From Pogostemon cablin (lineage: Eukaryota; Streptophyta; Magnoliopsida; Lamiales; Lamiaceae): a stretch of 64,000 nucleotides of DNA. The notes under the pieces were generated by a model, which did no database searches, was not told the origin of the DNA, and worked only from the letters and a program-made list of their open reading frames with translations. The translations under genes and the position numbers were made by a program. The stretch is taken from assembly GCA_023678885.1 (NCBI GenBank), contig CM042996.1:14566602-14630601 (forward strand), written 5' to 3'. This document shows positions 57,660 to 64,000 of this stretch, piece after piece. Position 1 is the stretch's first letter. The number at the start of each line of letters is the position of its first letter.

Positions 57660-59363
57660 TGAACTTAGTTTTAATTTTGGTTAAATTGATTTAGAGCAAG
57701 TGTACTCTATCGTGTGTAGCACGTAAGCGACCAAGTACAAAATTTATAAGATATCGAACCCAAGGGCAAAAGTGGGTAGCCGTATTTGAAAGATGTTTCA
57801 CTCTAGTATGACTAATCAAAGAAGGAGATGGGTTGATTTAAGACTACAAACTAACAACTAGGAAAGCAATTAAAGATAGAACATGTACAAATGAGATGGA
57901 TGATGGGTGAAGGTGAACAATCTAAGAAGTATGTAAGGCAAGCAACATTCATGGTAAGGTATATATAGACTCACACACACATGCATTGATGGTTTTCGTG
58001 TTATGATATTAAGGGCAATCACGTTTGTACCTCTAACCCCTATGGCCAAGGTGATTAGGTTCTCAAGTCTTTTACAAGTTTAAATATCCTAGGATTGTTC
58101 TTACTCTCAATTCCCATGAAGGTACTATGATCATAAGTTGGGTTCCCCTCACTAGTTCATCACTAATGTTCTATCATGAGGTTCTAAGCACTTGAAGGGT
58201 ATGACTTACCTCTCCTCATACTAACTAAGTCAATAAATGATTCAATTAAACCACTAAGCATATTATTGGAATTGTCATCCTAACACTATGAATAGAGAAT
58301 TTAACCACACAAATCATACATAAAATGAGAATAAACATTCATGATAGAAAATATTCATAACAATCAATTCATCAAACATGTGGTGTGCAAAATCTACATA
58401 ATACCTAACCAATCATATTTCTAGCCTCATATGAGGACTAGCCACCACAAATCATAATAGAATCAATACATTCCATAGCTTGCTCCAATTGAGCCAAATA
58501 ATGAAGAAAATAATAAAATAAAGGTAAGTTGGCTCCCTTTTGATGGTGAACTTCCTCCTCCTTGATCATGCTATAATCTTCAACCAATGATGAATTCCTC
58601 TTTTTAGATTGGTGGATGGATGGATTTATGGATGGATTTGAGAAGATCAAAAGGATTGGATGGATGAAGTGAAGGGTGAAAGAGATGAAGATAAATGTGT
58701 ATGATTTAGGTGTCTAGTGTGTGTGAAAACTAATCCCAAATGATTCCTCTCGGATTCTGTGGTTAAAACATGTATTTATATCCCCATGGAAGCTTCTAGA
58801 ACAAGTGGATATCATAAAACTGCCTTTTCCACCTACACGGGCCATGTAGCAGCACACGGGCCGTGTAGTGTCATCGCGTGCAGCGTAGTCTCACCGTTTT
58901 GCGCATACCTTTCACATTCGAACCCCGATTCGAGTGATTCTTGCACTCACGCAATACTCTCTTCAGTGACTTTCCAACCATATATCACATGTCTAGTTTT
59001 GAGCTCCACAAGAATATAGAAAATTTATACAGGTTAAACTTGCGTTTTTCAGCATTTTGCTTTGGCTCGTTCTTCCTCATTTCAACTCCGAATTGAGCTC
59101 CGTTTTTCTCATATCTTCTTTATCGTGTCTAGAATCTATTTTCACCTAAAAATTACATAAATTACACCAATTTACCAATTCTCTAAATATTCACAAATAT
59201 AGCACAATTTAAGGTACTTAATCATGAAAATCACACATTTATCATTTCAAAGCACAATCTCCATATCTTCATATAACACCACCAAATGATATACAAAATG
59301 AATAAAAAAACACAAAAACACATAATAAAGACACTAAAATTTAGGTGAAAATGGCACCGATCA
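57660..59363 (-). repeat. 5' LTR of Athila-like element B (1704 bp)
   Basis: Begins TGAACTTAGTTTTAATT and ends GGCACCGATCA. The right end (TTTAGGTGAAAATGGCACC) matches the family pattern AGGTGAAAATATCAC. U3 contains a shortened palindromic segment (about 58833-58870), then HSE and TATA. Confidence 0.85.
58773..58802 (-). promoter_or_regulatory. HSE plus TATA module in element B LTR
   Basis: The + strand at 58788-58802 reads GGAAGCTTCTAGAAC, a perfect nGAAnnTTCnnGAAn site. The minus strand of 58773-58780 reads TATAAATA. The gap is seven bases, as in element A. Confidence 0.75.
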
Positions 59364-59372
59364 TACACAATT

Positions 59373-59439
59373 GACAAAACCAAGTAATCAAAGTAGACAT
59401 GCCTTCAAAAAATGTCTTACATCAAATTAAACATGTACA
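59373..59439. repeat. 69-bp direct repeat, right copy
   Basis: Begins GACAAAACCAAGTAATC and ends ACATGTACA; about 94% identical to 53571-53639 apart from a 2-bp deletion. It starts 9 bp beyond the LTR end of element B. Confidence 0.9.
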
Positions 59440-60420
59440 AAATCCCAGCTATATTTTCATATGAGGCGGAAATTCAAATATTGAAACATGGTGAAGTAGG
59501 TTCTGTTTGAAGCATACATTCCCAAAGAGCAGTCTAAGGTTCATTCACAAGACAGTAAAAGAATAATTACAAAGTGAACACTCAATTGTGTAAACAAAGA
59601 TGTAACATTCTAGAAATAAACTTGCACCCTAATTCAAATAGCTCACCCAAGTCAACCTATACCTACCATGAAAGCAAATTACAAGGACATTTATAAACAC
59701 GCACACAAACATTAGAAACAAAATTGTTCAAAAGAATTCGAGAAAATATAGAAGGAAAAAAGAACCTAAGATCTCGACAAACCCTAGAGATTGAGAGACC
59801 TAAAATTATAATGCACTAATTGAACTCGACAAAATAAAATTTAAATCAGCAGGCATAAATTCAAAACAAGGAGGTGTAACTAATTACCCAACCGGAGATC
59901 TCGCCGGAAATTAAATCATATGGTTCATCGAAGAAATTATAAATTCTTTTAAAAAACCCAGGCTTACCTCTTCGGAACGCTTGCGCTTTAACAATTGGGA
60001 GGGCCGCGGGTAGAACCTGTCGCAAGCGGTGATAGGTGGTGGCCTGGAAGCTATTGTGCCATCGCAAACGGAAGGACTGCGGGTGGAGTCGCGAGGCTCA
60101 CGAGCAACTGGGATTGGCGTCACAAACAGGACGTCTAGCGACCAAAGTGGGTGACGGCGCAAGCGAATATCCAGAATGCGGCCGGCGACGATAGGTGGTT
60201 GCTGGTTTTTCGATTTCATAGGCAGGAGTTCTACAATTTTACATTTTAGCCATGGAGTTCTTAGTTTGATTTTGGAAATTATGTAACTAGCGCTTCATCA
60301 GTTCGGTGTACATGTTTGATTTTTGAATTTCTGCTCCAAGTCTAAATTCTGATTTATATTTTAGTTATCAAATACTCTATTTTTTTGTTTTTGTTTTTTA
60401 AATAAAATTTTATATATTTA
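59440..60420. other. CACTA interior, right part, with a GC-richer patch
   Basis: AT-rich DNA surrounding a GC-rich island (about 59980-60200). On the minus strand this island is open for 102 codons (60219-59911; contains IVAGRILDIRLRRHPLWSLD). A splice-donor-like GGTAATTA lies downstream near 59885. It may be a first exon of the CACTA's own lost gene or a captured host exon. I do not recognise the protein. Confidence 0.35.
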
Positions 60421-61270
60421 CTGACGGATTAACTCCGTTAGTAATTAAAAACTAAAATATGAAAAGAGGAGTAATGCTTCCTAGCACGGGACTCTAATGA
60501 GACATTAGGAAGATAGAAGGATCTTGGTCATACAGATATTTTTAGATATTTTTCACAAAAAAATAAAAAAAAATTCTTGTCATTGAAATAGAATGATACG
60601 TACTATATAAGCATAAGCGAAACATTTCCTCATTTTATATGATTATATTATATGATTGATATGGATTTGGTTTTTATTAATTTGATATAATTATCGACGG
60701 ATTAAATCCATCGGTAGAAATAAAGACTAAAATTAATATTTTAAAATAATATTTAGCGACGGATTTAATTCGTCGATAAAATTAAAGACTAAAATTTATT
60801 TTTTTAAATAATAAAATTTGATATATTTACCGATAGATTTAATCCGTCAGTAAATATATAAAATTTTATTTTATTTTAAATCCGTCGGTATATTAAAGAC
60901 TAATTTATTTTAAAAAAATAATAAAACTTGATAAATTTACCGACGAATTAAATTCGTTAGTAAAATAAAGACTAATTTATTTTTAAAAAAATAATAAAAT
61001 TTGATAAATTTACCGTTGGATTAAATCCGTTGATAAATTAAAGACTAATTTATTTTTAAAAAATAATAAAATTGATAAATTTACCGACGGATTAATCCGT
61101 TGGTAATATTCCGAAATTTAATCCCTCTAAATTAACGATGTATATATTGACGGAAAAAAATTCATCGCTACTACCGTCGGTAATCCGTCGCAAAATTCGT
61201 CGGAAATTTCTATTGATGAATTTTTAAAAATAAATCATATTAAATTAGTAATTCGTCGGTAATCCAACAG
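60420..61270. repeat. CACTA subterminal repeat array, right side
   Basis: About ten degenerate copies of (TTTA)CCGACGGATTAAATCCGTCGGTAA in both orientations, spaced by AAAGACTAATTTATTTT-like sequence. These are the presumed transposase-binding sites of the CACTA element. Confidence 0.85.
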
Positions 61271-61282
61271 TTTCTTGTAGTG

Positions 61283-61524
61283 TCACTTCTTGTTTTTGTA
61301 GGTGGCGAAATGTTTGCTTCAACATCAGAATTTGTATCCACGTCGAGATTTATTTTGTCAATTCCCGGTGGAAACGAATGTGAAGGGAAATGAGAAGCTT
61401 GTCCAGAAGACGGCGTTTCACACCCTTTATCACTGCTTCTTCCTTTCCCACTGGTAATTCTTGACGAGTTTGAAGACTTTCCAATTGAATTCGGACGTGG
61501 AAATCCAAAGGAATCAGGTGACAT
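61283..61524 (-). pseudogene. Harbinger Myb/SANT-like protein, N-terminal part
   Basis: ATG at 61524 starts MSPDSFGFPRP; the product is Ser/Pro/Thr-rich and ends ISPPTKTRS at the CACTA boundary. In frame and orientation it continues into 51146 on the far side of the CACTA element, whose removal would rejoin the reading frame. The first 79 codons are intact. Confidence 0.75.
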
Positions 61525-61892
61525 GAATGGAATTTTGAGAATATTCAGGAGGATAATGAAATAGGGAGCTTTGAGGGACTCATTGGATTCATTTGAGTGG
61601 TTGGATAGATAGAAAATTTTTTAGGCCGAAAATTCAAATTCGTAGGATGAAAATTGGGATTTTGCGATTATGAATTGTCATTCATACTGGAATTAAACCA
61701 TTTCATCCATGAATGATCATCCATTGAGAAAAAATTTTTAGTACAAAATTTGTGAAGTTTGATGAAAGATAAAAAATTTGAACACGTCATACCTATTTAT
61801 AAAAGTTTAAAATTAAAAAAAAAACATAACAGTAATATATCCGTTAAAAATTTACAGATTGACATAAAGTAAATAACAGTAATATATCCATT

Positions 61893-61956
<64 letters not shown>

Positions 61957-62259
61957 AAAAATTGAGATTAATTTATTGAAATAGAGTGTTTTTTAATGGA
62001 TAGCATATACTCCAATGAAAGATTAATTCTATTCCAATAATCTGCAAATTAAATTTGATATCAAAATTCAAAACATTAAAAAAATAATAAATACAATAGA
62101 TGTCCCACCAATTTTTGATTTTTGAAGTTACTTTTCCAGAATCTTGTACCCAAGAATTATTTCACTATCTATACCTAAACTCCCCCAATAGGGTTATACC
62201 TCCATTTAGGTACATGTACCCACCGCATCATCAATCAATACCTCTCATTGGAGGTGCTC
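61525..62259. other. Harbinger right terminal region
   Basis: Non-coding promoter-side flank of the Myb-like gene. Contains the AT microsatellite at 61895-61953 and ends at the Harbinger right terminus. No other feature. Confidence 0.5.
61895..61953. repeat. (AT)n microsatellite
   Basis: About 29 uninterrupted AT units, probably variable in length between individuals. Confidence 0.95.
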
Positions 62260-62377
62260 TTAGCATTCGCATGAAACATTCAATTCAAACTATCTTCTCT
62301 CTCCTCCACCTCAATTTTCATGTCTTTTAATAAAAATCTAACTGAGACTCACATTCATGTTTAGTTTAAACTAACTA

Positions 62378-62604
62378 CTCCCTCCGTCCCTCACTAAGAG
62401 GATCTTTTGCTTTTTGCCACGTGGATTAAGAGATATTATTATTTAATGTGTAGTGGATAGTTGTATTAGTAGGAATGTGGGTCTCATCTTTTGTTTGTAT
62501 TAGTGGGTGTGTGTGGATCTCATGTGTGTAAAAAAGAAAAGTTGACTCTTTGGGTAAGACGCTCAAAATGGAAAAAAGACTCTCTTTAAAAGGGACAAAT
62601 GGAG
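62378..62604. mobile_element. Stowaway-like MITE, 227 bp
   Basis: CTCCCTCCGTCCCTC at the left, GGGACAAATGGAG at the right, with TA on both flanks (62376-62377, 62605-62606). Same length and internal layout as the MITE at 26912-27138. Confidence 0.83.
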
Positions 62605-62667
62605 TAATAAATTTTATTTATTTTATTTTATTTTATTTTTACTTTTGCTCTTAATTTTATCAAATAG

Positions 62668-62945
62668 ACAAAGTCTCTTGTGAGACAGATTATTTGTGAG
62701 ACGGGTCAATCCATAACTAAAGTATTCTTATTGTATAGATAAAATATGTTTAATAGTTGTTAAAGTATGTTGGATTTTGCATTAAATTATGATTTTAGTG
62801 TGTTATAATATGATTATTGTTAACACACTTTAACTACAAATAAGCATACTTTAACTATACAATAAGTATACTATAATAATGAGTCGATCTGTCTCACACC
62901 TATTTCACAAATAACCCGTCTCACAAGAAAGTCTCTCTATTAAAT
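62668..62945. repeat. Foldback repeat of about 280 bp
   Basis: The left arm GTCTCTTGTGAGAC...GTGAGACGGGT is complementary to the right arm ACCCGTCTCACAAG...GTCTC. TAACTAAAGTAT / ATACTATAATAATG and CTATACAATAAG pairings continue inwards. It resembles a Mutator-type or other foldback MITE; no clear TSD was identified. Confidence 0.6.
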
Positions 62946-63422
62946 ATGCCTATCTATCTTTTTTTTTTTTCAATGAACTCGGTTCATGACAGTAAACCAG
63001 CAGTGCTACTGAGTTTAAACTAATAATCTCATATTGGTCAGTTTAAGATAAATGTTGGTTTAAACTATAAAATTTGTATTCGATGCATATTGGTCAGTTT
63101 AAGATAAATACTGATTTAAACTGGAAATTTTGCATCCGATGCAAATGCTCTTAGTGTTAAGTGTTAACAGTGTATAGGCTTTGTGTAGGATGGAATGAAG
63201 TACTAACTATTTTGTATGAAATCGTTAAAAAATATATACTCCTATATACTGTATTATCATAGCATAGTACTCTATACGTCCCACCGTAAGTTCCTTATTT
63301 TACTATATTGGGGCGCCCAATTCAAAGGTTCTCATTTTTCCATTTTAGTAAAAAGGATCCACTACTACCGTTCACATCTCTCTAATACAAGTATACAACA
63401 ACCCAATACACATAAAATGATA

Positions 63423-63716
63423 CTCCCTCCGTCCCATGAATACATTCGCGTATTTTCTGGCACAAAGTTTAAGAAAAATAACTTTTTGGTAGTGTGAGGT
63501 AAGAAAAAGAAAGGGTATTTTGGGTAATTGAGTAGAATAAAGTGTATGATATAGTTGACTTTGACTAAATTGTGTGTAAAAAGAATGTGGCATTTTTGTA
63601 ATATTATAGTATTGTAAGGTTATTGATATTGTGTATTATTTTCATTTTTAGGAAGTGAAAGTATTTTTGGGACGAACCAAAATGAAAAGGATGAATTTAT
63701 TCTTGAGACGGAGGGA
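63423..63716. mobile_element. Stowaway-like MITE, 294 bp
   Basis: CTCCCTCCGTCCCATGAA at the left with TA before it, and GACGGAGGGAG at the right. The right TA has mutated to AA. Reading frames within it on either strand are incidental. Confidence 0.78.
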
Positions 63717-64000
63717 GAATGGAAATTTGGTCCAGTGGATGACTACAAAGAGCTTTGAATCAAATAGGCATCTCGAAATCATGCTAAAGCAAGAGGTCGG
63801 CGGTACGCTCTGCTCTCTCGCGACCCCTACTCTAATCAAAATGCTGGATACTTACCTATTATCTTGCTTAGTCGAGGAACGATGTGCGCTAACCTTCTAA
63901 CCATATTGGTATCTCACTCTTGAAAAATAGAGTAATATTTTCTAATCTAATATAAAAAATAAACGATCACCTTTGCCTTCGTAGAGAGTAGTATAAAAAA
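63717..64000. other. Right edge, nothing recognised
   Basis: Slightly more GC-rich (63780-63900), with an 81-codon + frame that starts inside the MITE and shows no domain. It could be an exon of a gene lying outside the window, but there is no support here. Confidence 0.3.

Larger units (their letters stand above)
53640..59363 (-). mobile_element. Athila-like element B, minus strand, single LTR, no polymerase genes
   Basis: Has a 5' LTR (57660-59363) and a primer-binding site just inside it (minus strand TGGCGCCCTTGCCAGGGC), then a gag-like frame (57439-56157) and a long non-coding 3' segment related to that of element A. It then stops abruptly at about 53640, at a point equivalent to about 25 bp inside the polypurine tract of element A. 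The 3' LTR and polypurine tract are absent. It sits in the CACTA element and is flanked by a 69-bp direct repeat instead of a 5-bp duplication. Confidence 0.82.
51147..61282. mobile_element. CACTA (En/Spm) element, non-autonomous, with nested gypsy element
   Basis: Inverted termini CACTACAAGAAACT...GTTTCTTGTAGTG. Both ends are packed with subterminal repeats of GACGGATT / AATCCGTC / TTCGTCGGTAA (about 51165-51470 and 60420-61270), the hallmark of CACTA elements. The flanking trinucleotides are CCA and TCA, a 3-bp duplication with one change. After removing the gypsy insertion about 4.4 kb remains with no transposase, so it depended on an autonomous relative. Confidence 0.9.
46450..62259 (-). 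mobile_element. Decayed autonomous PIF/Harbinger transposon, twice interrupted
   Basis: Ends GGACATCTCCAGT (left) and ATTGGAGGTGCTC (right) form imperfect inverted repeats (about 9 of 13). TTA flanks both (46447-46449, 62260-62262), the Harbinger target duplication. Both Harbinger genes are inside on the minus strand: transposase (46925-49789) and the Myb/SANT-like partner (50631-51146 continued at 61283-61524). A solo LTR (47067-48875) and a CACTA element (51147-61282) interrupt them. Without the insertions the element would be about 3.9 kb. Confidence 0.8.
62263..63150. mobile_element. Possible Tourist-like MITE with nested MITEs
   Basis: Left end GCATTCGCAT and right end complementary at ATGCAAATGCTC. 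TTA lies on both outer sides (62260-62262 and 63151-63153). The left terminus appears to lack the first two bases of the usual GAGCA start. It hosts a Stowaway-like MITE and a foldback repeat. The interior repeats TTGGTCAGTTTAAGATAAAT twice (about 63034 and 63090). Confidence 0.45.

Noticed and set aside
63720..63900. Possible tRNA or exon at the right edge
   Set aside because: No cloverleaf-compatible arms or GTTCGA-type T-loop found; the frame begins inside a MITE.

Overview
The window looks like nuclear DNA of a eudicot plant: two intron-bearing plant genes with GT-AG junctions sit in AT-rich DNA filled with nested plant transposons. The sequence alone does not fix the species. I see no rRNA, tRNA, CRISPR or bacterial-type feature.

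Host genes. (1) About 3.85-10.99 kb, + strand: a receptor-like cytoplasmic kinase of subfamily VII, closely matching PBL27. It has five coding exons (6416-10640, 465 aa), a dually acylated N-terminus and probable 5'-UTR exon(s) upstream. (2) 29286-32263, + strand: a zinc-independent quinone oxidoreductase / zeta-crystallin-like enzyme of the MDR superfamily. It has five exons (382 aa) and a probable transit peptide. Pyrimidine-rich, exon-like sequence at 0.6-1.03 kb may be the non-coding start of another transcript.

Mobile DNA, left to right: a Stowaway-like MITE (28-237); a 752-bp hAT-type element (2137-2888, 8-bp TSD); a decayed Copia element on the minus strand (11573-16118); a gag-protease-only Athila-like Ty3/gypsy element on the minus strand (19012-26845); a duplicated AT-rich repeat block (27.3-28.6 kb); a 398-bp hAT-type element (28760-29157, 8-bp TSD). 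Next comes a five-insertion nest (34022-45358): a small non-autonomous LTR element with a solo LTR in its left LTR (itself split by two more solo LTRs) and a decayed Copia element in its interior. Every insertion has an identical 5-bp target-site duplication.

From 45.5 to 63.2 kb lies a chain of PIF/Harbinger-type insertions abutting at TTA/TCA sites. The largest (46450-62259) is a decayed autonomous Harbinger. Its transposase gene is split by a solo LTR (47067-48875), and its Myb-like gene is split by a CACTA element (51147-61282). The CACTA element in turn holds an Athila-like element with only one LTR (about 53640-59363).

Most notable signal: five LTRs of the Athila-like group all carry a heat-shock element (nGAAnnTTCnnGAAn or its inverse; four perfect, one near-perfect). 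It lies 6-8 bp upstream of the TATA box, or of the TATA-equivalent position in one LTR where the TATA box is degenerate. A GC-rich array of ACACGGCCGTGT-like palindromes adjoins it further upstream. This layout resembles the promoters of heat-activated retrotransposons and appears as a shared, retained promoter module. The two larger Athila-like elements also lack all polymerase domains but share a long non-coding 3' segment, so they look like a non-autonomous lineage.
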